DNA of 64,000 bases from ZC4RG30 sp963812195. Its GTDB lineage: Bacteria > Pseudomonadota > Gammaproteobacteria > Steroidobacterales > Steroidobacteraceae. The notes beneath the pieces are model-generated. The model was given only the letters and a program-made list of their open reading frames with translations. It did no database searches and had not been told where the DNA came from. The DNA lies in NCBI GenBank assembly GCA_963812195.1, contig CAWEUI010000007.1, positions 1 through 64,000 on the forward strand, read 5' to 3'. Positions 44,468 through 53,138 of this stretch are shown piece after piece; position 1 is the first letter of the stretch, and each line of letters starts with the position of its first letter. Position numbers and translations under genes: made by a program.

Positions 44468-44903
44468 TCACGGGTATTCCCAGCAACCGGCCAACCGCGG
44501 GCCGCTGCTGCTTCAGATCATCGAGCGTGTAGCGGTCCAGCACCTGCAGGAACTCGTTGGTGGCCCGGGCCAGCACGCCCTTCAGGCCGCACGCCGGCGT
44601 GATCACGCAGTGGCCACCGTCCGCTTCCAGGCATTCAACCACCCCCAGCTCGCTTTCCATCTCGCGCACCACCGTGCCGACCACGATCTCCACGGGTGCC
44701 CGGGCCAGGCGCATGCCACCGCCCTTGCCGCGCTGGGTTTCCACATAGCCGCGCTCGGCCAGACCCGCCACCACCTTGACCAGGTGATGACGCGAAATGC
44801 CATAGGCACCGGCGACCTCGGTGACCGTCAGCCACTGGCCCGGATTCAGTGCCAGTGCCAGCAACGTTCGCAGACTGTAGTCCGTATATTGCGTGAGTTT
44901 CAT
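44448..44903 (-). CDS. nsrR: Rrf2-family regulator, NsrR-like (nitric oxide sensor)
   Basis: A winged-helix iron-sulfur repressor of 151 residues. MKLTQYTDYSLRTLLALALN and GISRHHLVKVVAGLAERGYV match NsrR, and the three cluster ligands are at Cys 91, 99 and 105 (VVECLEA, HCVITPACGLKGVL). NsrR relieves repression on NO. No NO reductase is adjacent; an NnrU protein occurs 13 kb away. Its start overlaps the tadA stop (ATGA), so the two are one transcript. The 3' end overlaps dat convergently by 20 bases. Confidence 0.82.
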   Translation of the reverse strand: MKLTQYTDYSLRTLLALALNPGQWLTVTEVAGAYGISRHHLVKVVAGLAERGYVETQRGKGGGMRLARAPVEIVVGTVVREMESELGVVECLEADGGHCVITPACGLKGVLARATNEFLQVLDRYTLDDLKQQRPAVGRLLGIPVTTEPRA

Positions 44904-45358
44904 CCGTCGGCCCGCATTGAATCAAAGAACCCCGAGAGCATCGTGCCGCACTCCTGTTCCAGCACCCCGCCAAACACGTCGACGCGGTGGTTCAGACCCT
45001 TGAGCGCAAAGGCATCGATCATGCCGCCGGCCGCGCCGGCCCTGGGATCGAAGGCGCCGAACACGACGCGCCGCACACGTGCGTGCACGATGGCCGCGGC
45101 GCACATCAGGCAAGGTTCCAGCGTGACATACAGCACCGTGTCGTCCAGGCGATAGTTGTTCAGCGCCGCCCCTGCCGCGCGCAATGCCGCCACTTCGGCG
45201 TGCGCCGTGGGATCGTGCGTTGCGATCGGCGCATTGCAGCCGGTGGCGATGACGCGCTCGTCCTTCACCAGTACCGCGCCCACCGGCACCTCGCCGCGTT
45301 CCCGGGCGCGGCTTGCCTCCTCGATCGCCAGGCGCATGAACTCCACGTCACTCGGCAT
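44900..45358 (-). CDS. tadA: tRNA adenosine(34) deaminase
   Basis: Converts A34 to inosine in tRNA-Arg(ACG). The zinc site is HAEVAAL with the catalytic Glu and PCLMCAAAI. ATG at 45358 (MPSDVEFMRLAIEEASRARE), 152 residues; an ATG 36 codons earlier adds non-family sequence. Confidence 0.94.
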   Translation of the reverse strand: MPSDVEFMRLAIEEASRARERGEVPVGAVLVKDERVIATGCNAPIATHDPTAHAEVAALRAAGAALNNYRLDDTVLYVTLEPCLMCAAAIVHARVRRVVFGAFDPRAGAAGGMIDAFALKGLNHRVDVFGGVLEQECGTMLSGFFDSMRADG

Positions 45359-45551
45359 GGTGCGACCGGCCAGGCATATCCATGGGGACAAGTCTAGCCT
45401 CAAGGAAGCCGACCGGGCACCGCAGTCCCTGCAAATGCCATCGGGCGCGCTCCAATTCACGCCCAACCATCGCTACAATTCTTCAATGCATGGAATGCCG
45501 GGGACGCCGGCCTGACGCCGCGAATCAGGATCAGATCGGGAGCCAAATCGA

Positions 45552-45938
45552 ATGAAGAGAGTCACGGGAATTGGCGGCATTTTCTTTCAGGCAAGCGACC
45601 CGGCGGCGCTACGCGCCTGGTACAGCACCCACCTTGGCATCGATGTCCAGGATTGGGGAGGTGCTGCCTTTTCCTGGGAGGACGAGAGCGGCAAACCCAT
45701 CCAGGGAGCCACTATCTGGTCGGTCGGCTCCGCCGGGTCCGAGCAGTTCGCGCCGGGCAAGGCGCCATTCGTGATCAACTACCGGGTGGATGACCTGACG
45801 GCGCTGCTGGCCGCGCTGCGCGCGGAAGGCTGCAATGTGCTGGACAAGATCGACGACTCCGGATACGGCAAGTTCGGCTGGGTAATCGACCCGGAAGGCA
45901 ACAAGGTCGAGCTCTGGGAACCGCCATCGGACCGGTGA
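45552..45938 (+). CDS. VOC (glyoxalase/bleomycin-resistance) family protein
   Basis: A single-domain vicinal-oxygen-chelate protein of 128 residues: GIGGIFFQASDPAALRAWYS and GYGKFGWVIDPEGNKVELWE are the paired beta-alpha-beta modules. Substrate unknown. Preceded by a 193-base gap from tadA in which I see nothing specific. Confidence 0.85.
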   Translation: MKRVTGIGGIFFQASDPAALRAWYSTHLGIDVQDWGGAAFSWEDESGKPIQGATIWSVGSAGSEQFAPGKAPFVINYRVDDLTALLAALRAEGCNVLDKIDDSGYGKFGWVIDPEGNKVELWEPPSDR

Positions 45939-45972
45939 GTCCGCTGCGCTGGCATGCGGAGCAGGAGCGGCC

Positions 45973-46770
45973 ATGAGTAGCGCCGACTTGTACACCGATC
46001 GCACCCGTGCCGAGGGTTTTGGCGCGCAGGCTGCCGGTTACGACGCGACTCGCCCTTCGTATCCACCGGAGCTGGTCGCGTGGTTGGCCAGAGGCCGCCC
46101 GGGCGTGGCGGTCGATGTCGGCAGCGGCACTGGCCGGGTGGCGCGGCTGTTGATCGACGCGGGGTGGTCGGTAACCGCCATTGAGCCCGACGCGCGCATG
46201 GCCGATGTCGCCCGCTCCCACGGGGTGCAGGTCATCAATACGCCGTTCGAGCGATGCCCATTGCCGGCCGGCACCTGCGATCTGGTGTGTTCCGGTACCG
46301 CCTGGCACTGGATCGACCCGGCCGTCGGCTACCGCATGGCCGCTACACTGTTGCGGCCCGGCGGGCGCCTCGCCGTATTCCGCAACACCTATTTCTACGC
46401 CGAGGACCTCGCCGCCGCGTTCGACCGGGTGCTGGAAGAGCACGCGCCCCATCTCCACGACGACTGCATCCCGCTCGGCACGGCAACCCATGGGTCCCTG
46501 GAGTCCGAAGTCCAGGCGCTGATGGAACGCTCCGGCCTTTTCGCCGATGTGGCGCACCGCACCTTCGTGCATCAACGACAGATCGACGTGCACGACTGGC
46601 TCACCGAACTGGGCACGTTTTCGCAGTTCGCGCTGCTGGACGATGCCACGCGCGAACGGCTGCTCGCCGCTCTGGTGCGCGCCGTCCGGAGCAAAGCCGG
46701 CGGGCGGCTGCATATCCGGCACGAGTCGCGCTACGTGGAGGGCACCCGGGTCCCCGACGCTCAGGGCTGA
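45973..46770 (+). CDS. Class I SAM-dependent methyltransferase
   Basis: 265 residues with motif I VAVDVGSGTGRVARLLIDAG, the acidic end of strand 2 in AIEPDARMADVARSHGV, and the post-motif SGTAWHWIDPAVGYRMAATL, which is typical of the ubiE/Trm9-like Methyltransf_11/25 group. AGGAGC precedes ATG 45973. Substrate unknown. Overlaps the convergent MaoC gene by ten bases. Confidence 0.85.
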   Translation: MSSADLYTDRTRAEGFGAQAAGYDATRPSYPPELVAWLARGRPGVAVDVGSGTGRVARLLIDAGWSVTAIEPDARMADVARSHGVQVINTPFERCPLPAGTCDLVCSGTAWHWIDPAVGYRMAATLLRPGGRLAVFRNTYFYAEDLAAAFDRVLEEHAPHLHDDCIPLGTATHGSLESEVQALMERSGLFADVAHRTFVHQRQIDVHDWLTELGTFSQFALLDDATRERLLAALVRAVRSKAGGRLHIRHESRYVEGTRVPDAQG

Positions 46771-47225
46771 GCGCCGCCCTGCGGCCGGCGCCACACCAGC
46801 ACATTGGCGATCAGCACCTGCACCACCTCGCCATGCTGATTGCTGGTCTCGCAGCGCAGGACCGCGATGCCGCGCTCCGGGCGCGAGCGCGAGGGCTTCA
46901 GTTCAGTGAATTCTCCGCGCACGGTCAGCGTGTCGCCCGCATACACCGGCTTGTTCCAGGTGATGCTGCCCCCGCCACCGATGTAGCCGGCGGCCAGTTT
47001 CGGACCGCTGGTGGTCATTGCACGCATGGCCAGCGCGGCGGTGTGCCAGCCGGACGCGGCAAAGCCCTTGAAGAAGCTGGCTTCGCCCGCCGCCTCATCC
47101 AGATGGAAGGGCTGCGGATCGAACTGCCTCGCGAACGCCTTGATGTCATCGGCCGTGAGCGTAACGGGCTCACCGGTGAAGCTCATGCCGGGCGCCAGAT
47201 CCTCGAAGTAAACCAGATCGCTCAT
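46761..47225 (-). CDS. MaoC-like hotdog-fold dehydratase
   Basis: 154 residues. The hydratase motif appears as FDPQPFHLDEAAGEASFFKG followed by FAASGWHTAALAMR, giving the Asp/His pair of R-specific enoyl-CoA hydratases. Lies 21 bases after the MFS gene, same strand. Likely acts on an acyl-CoA; substrate unknown. Confidence 0.86.
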   Translation of the reverse strand: MSDLVYFEDLAPGMSFTGEPVTLTADDIKAFARQFDPQPFHLDEAAGEASFFKGFAASGWHTAALAMRAMTTSGPKLAAGYIGGGGSITWNKPVYAGDTLTVRGEFTELKPSRSRPERGIAVLRCETSNQHGEVVQVLIANVLVWRRPQGGAQP

Positions 47226-47246
47226 GTGGCGATTATGCAGGCGGCG

Positions 47247-48512
47247 TCAGTGCCGCGCTGCCATCGCATCGCGCGGCAGCAGCAACAACGCGGCGAGCGT
47301 GATCAGCGCAGCGCCGGACAGATACCAGCCCACCGCCACGAGACCGAACTGACCGGCCAGCCACCGGGCAGCATAGGGCGTGAGCGAACCGCCGAGGATG
47401 CCTGCCAGATTGAAGGTGAGCGACACACCTGTGTAGCGCAGGGCCGTAGGGAACAGCGATCCCAGCGCGGCGCCCAGCGGACCATAGGTCAGGCCCATCA
47501 ATACCAGGCCGATGGACAGGCATGCCAGTACGCCGAGCGCGCTGTTCGCGCCCAGCAATGGCGCGAACACGAATCCGAACACCACCATGCCCACGCTCGC
47601 CCAGATCAGCACCGAGCGCGGATCGTACCGGTCGGCCAGCCTCGCAGACAGCGGAATGGCGATCGCGAAGAACACCATCGCGACCATCTGCAGCCACAGG
47701 AACTGCTCGCGGCTCCAGCCATTGTCCGTACCCCAGGCCAGCGTGAACACGGTGATGAGATAGAACACCAGGAAGGTGGCCACCGTGGCGAAGATGCCGA
47801 GCACCAGCCGTCCGGCGTGGGAGCGAAGCACGGCCGCAATCGGCACGTTCACGCGCTCGTTGTTGTGCAGCGCGCGACGGAAAGATGCCGTCTCCACGAT
47901 GCGCAGCCGCACGTACAGCCCCACCATTACCAGCATCGCACTGGCCAGGAACGGTACGCGCCAGCCCCAGGCCAGGAACTGCGCATCGGTCAGGAAGTGC
48001 GTCAACAGCAGGAACACGCCCGATGAAAGAATGAAGCCGACCGGAGCACCGAGCTGCGGAAACATGCCGTACCAGGCCTGCTCACCAGGTGGTGCGTTCT
48101 CCGTGGCCAGCAGCACCGCCCCGCCCCATTCGCCGCCCAGGCCGAAGCCCTGACCGAAGCGGAACAGCGACAGCAGCGCAGGGGCAGCGATTCCCGCCGT
48201 GTCGTATGACGGCAGCAAGCCAATGGCCACCGTCGATACGCCCATGGTGAGCAATGCCGCCACCAGCGTGGCCTTGCGCCCGATGCGATCGCCGAAGTGC
48301 CCAAACACCGCCGAGCCGATGGGCCGGGCATAGAACGCAATCGCGAAGGTGGCCAGCGAAGCAAACACCGCCGTGTTCGGATCGGAGGCGGGAAAGAACA
48401 GCTTCGGGAACACCAGAACTGCTGCAGTCGCGTAGATGTAGAAATCGAAGAACTCGATCGTGGTGCCCGCGAGACTCGCGAGCAGCACCCGGCGCGGCGA
48501 ATTCGGCTGCAT
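47247..48512 (-). CDS. MFS transporter of the metabolite:H+ symporter (MHS) family
   Basis: 421 residues, twelve helices. ASLAGTTIEFFDFYIYATAA at the N-terminus, FGHFGDRIGRKATLVAALLT between helices 2 and 3, and GGEWGGAVLLATENAP are hallmarks of ProP/KgtP/ShiA-type symporters for carboxylates, betaines or shikimate. GGGAG before ATG 48512. Substrate not predictable. Confidence 0.9.
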   Translation of the reverse strand: MQPNSPRRVLLASLAGTTIEFFDFYIYATAAVLVFPKLFFPASDPNTAVFASLATFAIAFYARPIGSAVFGHFGDRIGRKATLVAALLTMGVSTVAIGLLPSYDTAGIAAPALLSLFRFGQGFGLGGEWGGAVLLATENAPPGEQAWYGMFPQLGAPVGFILSSGVFLLLTHFLTDAQFLAWGWRVPFLASAMLVMVGLYVRLRIVETASFRRALHNNERVNVPIAAVLRSHAGRLVLGIFATVATFLVFYLITVFTLAWGTDNGWSREQFLWLQMVAMVFFAIAIPLSARLADRYDPRSVLIWASVGMVVFGFVFAPLLGANSALGVLACLSIGLVLMGLTYGPLGAALGSLFPTALRYTGVSLTFNLAGILGGSLTPYAARWLAGQFGLVAVGWYLSGAALITLAALLLLPRDAMAARH

Positions 48513-48542
48513 GCTCTCCCTTCTTTTCCGCGTCTGGCGCGG

Positions 48543-49319
48543 CTATTTTTCTACGAAGGCGCGCTCGATCACGTAGTCCCCCGGCTCGCCGATGTGCGGC
48601 GAGATGGTGAAGCCGCGCTCGTCGAGCAACCGGCGCGTATCCGCCAGCATATGCGCAGAGCCGCACAACATGAAGCGGTCGGTCGCCGGATCGATCGGGG
48701 GCAGTCCCACGAGCTTTGCCAGGCGGCCATCGGCGAGCTGGTCGGTGAGCCGCCCCTCGATATGGAACGGTTCGCGCGTGGCGGTGGGATGGTAGATGAG
48801 GCGGCCGCGGATCACGTCGCCCAGCACCTCGTGCTTTGGCAGCTGGTTCTCGATGAAGTCACGATAGGCCAGATCGGCCACCTTGCGCACGCCATGCGCC
48901 AGCACGACCTTGTCGAAGCGCTCCCAGACCTCCGGATCCTGCACGATGGACAGGAACGGGGCGAGCCCGGTGCCCGTGCCCATCAGGTACAGGTGCTTGC
49001 CGGGTTTCAGGTCGTGGATCACCAGCGTACCGGTGGGCTTGCGGCTCATCAGCACCTCGTCGTCGACCTTCAGGTGCTGCAGGCGCGAGGTGAGCGGTCC
49101 GTTGGCCACCTTGATGCTGAAGAACTCCAGGTGCTCTTCCCAGTTGGGGCTCGCGATCGAATAGGCGCGCATCAACGGCTTGCCCTCGACCGGCAGGCCC
49201 AGCATCACGAAGTGGCCATTCTCGAAACGGAATCCGGGGTCACGGGTGGTACGGAACGAAAACAGGCTGTCGTTCCAGTGATGGACGGACAGGACGCGTT
49301 CAGGAGAGATGGCTGCCAT
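48543..49319 (-). CDS. fpr: Ferredoxin-NADP reductase
   Basis: FAD-binding RAYSIASPNWEEHLEFFSIK, NADP-binding YLMGTGTGLAPFLSIVQDPE and the C-terminal GEPGDYVIERAFVEK (ending in Lys, as in the bacterial Fpr subclass). 258 residues. Exchanges electrons between NADPH and ferredoxin or flavodoxin. Confidence 0.93.
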   Translation of the reverse strand: MAAISPERVLSVHHWNDSLFSFRTTRDPGFRFENGHFVMLGLPVEGKPLMRAYSIASPNWEEHLEFFSIKVANGPLTSRLQHLKVDDEVLMSRKPTGTLVIHDLKPGKHLYLMGTGTGLAPFLSIVQDPEVWERFDKVVLAHGVRKVADLAYRDFIENQLPKHEVLGDVIRGRLIYHPTATREPFHIEGRLTDQLADGRLAKLVGLPPIDPATDRFMLCGSAHMLADTRRLLDERGFTISPHIGEPGDYVIERAFVEK

Positions 49320-49397
49320 AAGGATCGCAAGGCTAATGCCTTACTGCCCATGGAAAAATATCAGCGATGGGTATCCCTATAACGGAAACGAATAGGT

Positions 49398-49946
49398 CTA
49401 CTGGACCCGGTGCACGTCGACCCAGCCGCTCCTGCCACCGCTGATCCGGGCCATGCGGTAACTGCCCAGCGCACCTTTCACGATGCGCACCGTATCGCCC
49501 TCGCTGACCTGAAACAGGCTGCTGTACTCCTTCTGGTCCCAGACCTGCCCGTTGGCCAGCGTGATCCGGTACCTCTGGCCAGGCAGGTCATGCAGCGCGG
49601 TGACCCGGGCATCCGCGCTGCGCGGCTCCTCTGCTTGCTGCTTGTCCGGCTTCTGCACCTGCTCGTCACCGAGCGCGGGGGCAGCGGCCACTACCGGCGG
49701 CGCCGGCACCGGTGCTGCCGCGGGCACGGGCGCCGGTGGTGGCGTCGGGGCGGCGGCGACTGGCGGCGGTGCCGGGGCTGGCGCCGGCGTTTCAGCCGAT
49801 GCGAATGCCTGGTCGAAACACACCAGGCGCTTCAGGCTGTCCTTGATTTGAGTACAGCGGTGCGCGGCTTCCAGCTGCGAATCGGCGGCCAATGCGGAAC
49901 TGCTCACAAGTACCGCCAGGACACACCCGGCCATCTTCAGAACCAT
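49398..49946 (-). CDS. Secreted protein with VasI/TagO-like Cys motif and Pro-rich linker
   Basis: 182 residues: signal peptide (MVLKMAGCVLAVLVSSSALA), a short N-terminal motif RCTQIKDSLKRLVCFDQAF resembling the C...RLaCYD motif of VasI/TagO periplasmic proteins, a long Ala/Pro-rich linker, then a small beta domain (GQRYRITLANGQVWDQKEYS, GALGSYRMARISGGRSGWVD). ATG 49946 has GAGGGGG upstream. No secretion-system genes are nearby, so the motif probably marks a general periplasmic fold. Last gene after the dioxygenase. Confidence 0.75.
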   Translation of the reverse strand: MVLKMAGCVLAVLVSSSALAADSQLEAAHRCTQIKDSLKRLVCFDQAFASAETPAPAPAPPPVAAAPTPPPAPVPAAAPVPAPPVVAAAPALGDEQVQKPDKQQAEEPRSADARVTALHDLPGQRYRITLANGQVWDQKEYSSLFQVSEGDTVRIVKGALGSYRMARISGGRSGWVDVHRVQ

Positions 49947-49984
49947 TGAACACCCCCTCACGCCGGCCATCGGTGGTGAATCGC

Positions 49985-51292
49985 TCACGCCCGCGCCGCC
50001 GGCTTCTCCGGCTTCTTGTCCCACTCGGTCTTGCCTTCATCCGTGCCAGCCACCGAGTACAGCACCTGGGCATTGCGCGTCTTCTGGAAATCCTCCAGCG
50101 ACTGGCCGCGCATGGCCGCGTAGATGTGCAGGTTGGTGGTACCGACCACCGCGCCGAGCTTTTCCAGCAGGAAGAAGATCACGCCGTAGTGGATCATGCC
50201 GCGCCAGTCGCGCTTCGTCACCAGATCGCGCTCCTCCTGTGTGAGCTTGTGCTGCTCATACAGGGGCGTAGGGTCCTTCAGGAACTGCTTGCGGAATTCC
50301 GGATGCACCAGCTCGTGCAGGAAGCGGTTCAGGCGGAACGCCTTGACGCTGCGTTCGATAGTGTACGGATACGTTCCGGCCAGCTTCTCCAGGCCCTCGT
50401 ACTGCTCGGTCATGCGCTTGCGGTAGGACTCCACCGGCTCATCCAGCGGATCTTCCGATGCGTTCTCGAAAATCACGCTGGCGATCGGCGTCATCGATGG
50501 CAGGTAGTAGGTCTGGTGGGTCTTGGTAACCTTCTTTGCCAGCGCCGCACGCATCATCAGCCACATCACCACCTCGGCACCTTCCATGCCGCCGAGTTCC
50601 GCGTACTCGGCGATGGTGACCCTGGTCAGGCCTTCCGGATCCTTCTCCAGCCGCTCCAGGAACTCCATGTCCCACGGCGTGTTGTTGAAGCCGCAGCGCT
50701 CGCCGTGCACCTGATGCGACAGTCCACCCGTGCCGACGATGGCCACCTTGATGTCCTCGGGGTAGCTGAGGATGGCGCGGCGCAATGCCAGGCCGAGCTT
50801 GTAGAAGCGCAGCGGCGTCGGCACCGGCGGATTCAGCACGCCACACTGGAACGGAACGATCCGGCAAGGCCAGCCGTGCTCGTGCGGCAGCAGCAACGAC
50901 AATGGCGAGAACACGCCGTGGTCCAGGTCCTTGCCCTGGAAGTACGACAGATCGAACTCATCGGCCACCAGGCCCGCGGCGATGTGCGCGGCCAGTTTCG
51001 GATCACCCTTGAACGGTGGCAGCTTGCGCGGGCCACCGCCCTCATCGGCTGGGAAATACTCCTCGCCCACGCCCAGCGCGAAGTGCGAGTAGTGGTCCAG
51101 GAAGAAAGAGGTGATGTGATCGTTGAAGATATAGAGGAGCACGTCCGGCTTGCGATCGGCCAACCACTGCTGCACGGGCTTGTAGCCCTCGAAGATGGGC
51201 TTCCACACCGGGTCCTCGTGCTTCTTCGCGTCCAGCGCGAAGCCGATCGTGGGGGTGTGTGAAGTCGCGATTCCGCCGATGATCTGGGCCAT
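49985..51292 (-). CDS. Fused LigB-LigA extradiol dioxygenase (gallate dioxygenase type)
   Basis: 435 residues: the LigB catalytic domain (1 to about 290) fused to a LigA-like small subunit (about 300 to 420), the arrangement of gallate dioxygenase (DesB/GalA). Putative Fe(II) ligands are His12 (ATSHTPTIG), His59 (YIFNDHITSF) and Glu240 (GGMEGAEVV); GTGGLSHQVHGERCGFNNTP is the conserved active-site loop. Ring cleavage of gallate or protocatechuate between C4 and C5 is the family reaction. No hydratase or aldolase of the pathway is adjacent; the neighbours are secreted proteins. ATG at 51292. Confidence 0.85.
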   Translation of the reverse strand: MAQIIGGIATSHTPTIGFALDAKKHEDPVWKPIFEGYKPVQQWLADRKPDVLLYIFNDHITSFFLDHYSHFALGVGEEYFPADEGGGPRKLPPFKGDPKLAAHIAAGLVADEFDLSYFQGKDLDHGVFSPLSLLLPHEHGWPCRIVPFQCGVLNPPVPTPLRFYKLGLALRRAILSYPEDIKVAIVGTGGLSHQVHGERCGFNNTPWDMEFLERLEKDPEGLTRVTIAEYAELGGMEGAEVVMWLMMRAALAKKVTKTHQTYYLPSMTPIASVIFENASEDPLDEPVESYRKRMTEQYEGLEKLAGTYPYTIERSVKAFRLNRFLHELVHPEFRKQFLKDPTPLYEQHKLTQEERDLVTKRDWRGMIHYGVIFFLLEKLGAVVGTTNLHIYAAMRGQSLEDFQKTRNAQVLYSVAGTDEGKTEWDKKPEKPAARA

Positions 51293-51309
51293 GCTGCCTC
51301 TACCTCTGC

Positions 51310-51750
51310 CTACTTGCCTTCAGCCTGCCTGCGTACTTCTTCACCGACGCGCGCCGCGTCGCCCGAGTTGCGGGGCTTCATGCCGAAGAACTCGCCGTTG
51401 GACAGCTGCACGCCGATCACGTAGCCGCCCTCGGTGCCGTTCTTGTAGGGCGCGCAGCTCACCGTGACGGTGTCACCGATCTTCACCATGCCCTTGCGGT
51501 AGCCCGTGCGGTACATGTTGTTGAGGCTGTGGCCCTCGAACTTCACTTCGTGGGTGCCCTTGCCGTCGGCGTTCTTCAGGTCGATGGTCAGGCGCATGTG
51601 CGGGTTGATCGCGGTGAATTCCTTCACTACGCCCGTGTACTTGACGTTCTTGGTGAAATCGAACTGTACGGCCGAATGGTGCGCGCCCGCCGTGACGGCG
51701 AGCAGCGAGGCGGCCGCCAGGGTGGTAAGTCTGCGGATAATCTTGGTCAT
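51310..51750 (-). CDS. Secreted DUF6152-type protein
   Basis: 146 residues with a signal peptide (LTTLAAASLLAVTAGA) and a mature N-terminus HHSAVQFDFTKNVKYTGVVK EFTAINPH, the hallmark of the DUF6152 family, a small beta-barrel resembling OB folds. ATG at 51750 with GAGGTG is preferred to a GTG nine bases upstream. Function unknown in the family. Lies 17 bases before the dioxygenase gene. Confidence 0.8.
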   Translation of the reverse strand: MTKIIRRLTTLAAASLLAVTAGAHHSAVQFDFTKNVKYTGVVKEFTAINPHMRLTIDLKNADGKGTHEVKFEGHSLNNMYRTGYRKGMVKIGDTVTVSCAPYKNGTEGGYVIGVQLSNGEFFGMKPRNSGDAARVGEEVRRQAEGK

Positions 51751-51778
51751 GTCATTCACCTCGTAATTTGCTCGTCTC

Positions 51779-52519
51779 TCAAGGCACCGGGACGCCGGCC
51801 TTCTGCGCCATTTCCGCGATGCGGTCCAGCCACTTCGCTTCCGTGCATTCGTAGGGCAGCGAGTGGCCGTTGGGCATCTCGGCCCAGCGCTTCTCCCTCA
51901 CCAGCGGTTTGGTATAGAAGACCGGATCGGTCATGGTCATCTCCACGGCGAGGATGCGACGCCCCTGCGCGTCCTTGCCATCCAGGTGGTAGCGCTCGAC
52001 GATCTTCGCCTGATCCGAATGCGAAGTGCCGCGCTGGTCCACCTGGTCATCCAGGTTGTCGGTTTCCACGACCAGCGTATCGCCTTCCCAGTGCCCACTG
52101 GAATAACCATTGCGGCCCGGCACGCGATCCGCCTCGGGAATGTTGCGGTCGCCAAAATACACGCGCCGGATCTCGGTCATCGCCTCGTAGACGATCATGA
52201 TCTCCTCCGGGCGCTGCATGATTTCCATGGGGTAGCCGCCGGAGCTGAGCATGGAACTGGGCATTCCCAGGCCGGTGCACCAGGCATAGGGTGAGTCGTC
52301 GGTCCCTGCGGTGAGCTTCTGGTAGGCCTCGATTCGCGCCTTGCCCACCGGCGTCAGGGCCGGTGGCTCGCCGCCCCTGCCGCGGGTCGCCCCGCCAATG
52401 CCCGGACGGCCGGCATTGGTCCATACGCCCGTGAAATCCGGGTGCTCCGCAGCGGCGGCCGCTGCACAGAAAAGGAGTGCCCCGATGGCACACACGCCGG
52501 CTCTGATCTGATAACGCAT
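51779..52519 (-). CDS. Secreted protein of the DFTGVW type, common DUF6152 partner
   Basis: 246 residues with a signal peptide (IGALLFCAAAAAAEHPDFTG). The mature start PDFTGVWTN, the central GYSSGHWEGDTLVVETDNLD and the VERYHLDGKDAQGRRILAVE segment are typical of a secreted family often found beside DUF6152 proteins in Steroidobacter- and Sphingomonas-like genomes. Predicted beta-rich; no catalytic residues recognised. First gene of a probable four-gene operon with DUF6152, dioxygenase and the VasI-like protein. Confidence 0.75.
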   Translation of the reverse strand: MRYQIRAGVCAIGALLFCAAAAAAEHPDFTGVWTNAGRPGIGGATRGRGGEPPALTPVGKARIEAYQKLTAGTDDSPYAWCTGLGMPSSMLSSGGYPMEIMQRPEEIMIVYEAMTEIRRVYFGDRNIPEADRVPGRNGYSSGHWEGDTLVVETDNLDDQVDQRGTSHSDQAKIVERYHLDGKDAQGRRILAVEMTMTDPVFYTKPLVREKRWAEMPNGHSLPYECTEAKWLDRIAEMAQKAGVPVP

Positions 52520-52633
52520 CTCTACCCCCTGTGGGTCGGTCTATTCGCCGAGTCCGGCAAGCCTAGGGCCGGCTCAGGGGCCGCGCAAGAGAGCGGCCAA
52601 GGGCTGCCTCAGGCAGGCTTCCGGCCAGCGAAA

Positions 52634-53095
52634 TCAGGGGTCCGACGCGGCCTCGCCCCGGTCGAAAACAATATGCCAGATACCCGGCTGGTCCTGGCGC
52701 CAGATCGAGGCGAACCGCCCGATCAGTTTGCCGTCCGGATCGTGCACCGGCCCGGTGCTCAGCGCCAGCGTACCCGAAGCGAGCACCTGCACCTGGTCCG
52801 GCTCCCACGAAAACGGCGCCGCGGGATCCTTGAAATAGCGCGACCACCATTGCACCACGGCATCCCGACCATGCAGCGGCTCCGCCCCGGAAAAGAATAT
52901 CGCCTCGTCGGATACGAACCCGCCGAAAGCAGCCAGATCGCGCCTGGCCATGGTGCCGGCAAAAGCCCGTTCGGTGGCCTCGACCTGCGCGCGGGCGGCA
53001 TCGCCCGTGGCCAGTGCCGGCGGCCGCTCGCACCCGGCCAGACCGAGAATGACTATCAGTGGCACAAACCGCCTGCATCCCATGAGCGCGAGCAT
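52634..53095 (-). CDS. DUF4440/SnoaL-like lipoprotein
   Basis: About 153 residues. A lipobox (LIVILGLAGCERPP) is followed by an NTF2-like domain (VEATERAFAGTMARRDLAAF, GFVSDEAIFFSGAEPLHGRD, AVVQWWSRYF, and IWRQDQPGIWHIVFDRG). Start at 53095 is tentative; 53083 is also possible. Role unknown. Confidence 0.75.
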   Translation of the reverse strand: MLALMGCRRFVPLIVILGLAGCERPPALATGDAARAQVEATERAFAGTMARRDLAAFGGFVSDEAIFFSGAEPLHGRDAVVQWWSRYFKDPAAPFSWEPDQVQVLASGTLALSTGPVHDPDGKLIGRFASIWRQDQPGIWHIVFDRGEAASDP

Positions 53096-53138
53096 AGACC
53101 GCAATGTGCAGCGATGGTGTAAATCCAGGAACCGACAA

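Noticed and set aside
46254..48026. 590-codon open frame over the methyltransferase, MaoC and MFS genes
   Set aside because: Out of frame with the methyltransferase and antisense to the other two, all well recognised.
49398..49946. Type VI secretion component (TagO/VasI)
   Set aside because: Only the short Cys motif matches; no other type VI genes are present, and the rest is a Pro-rich linker with a small beta domain.
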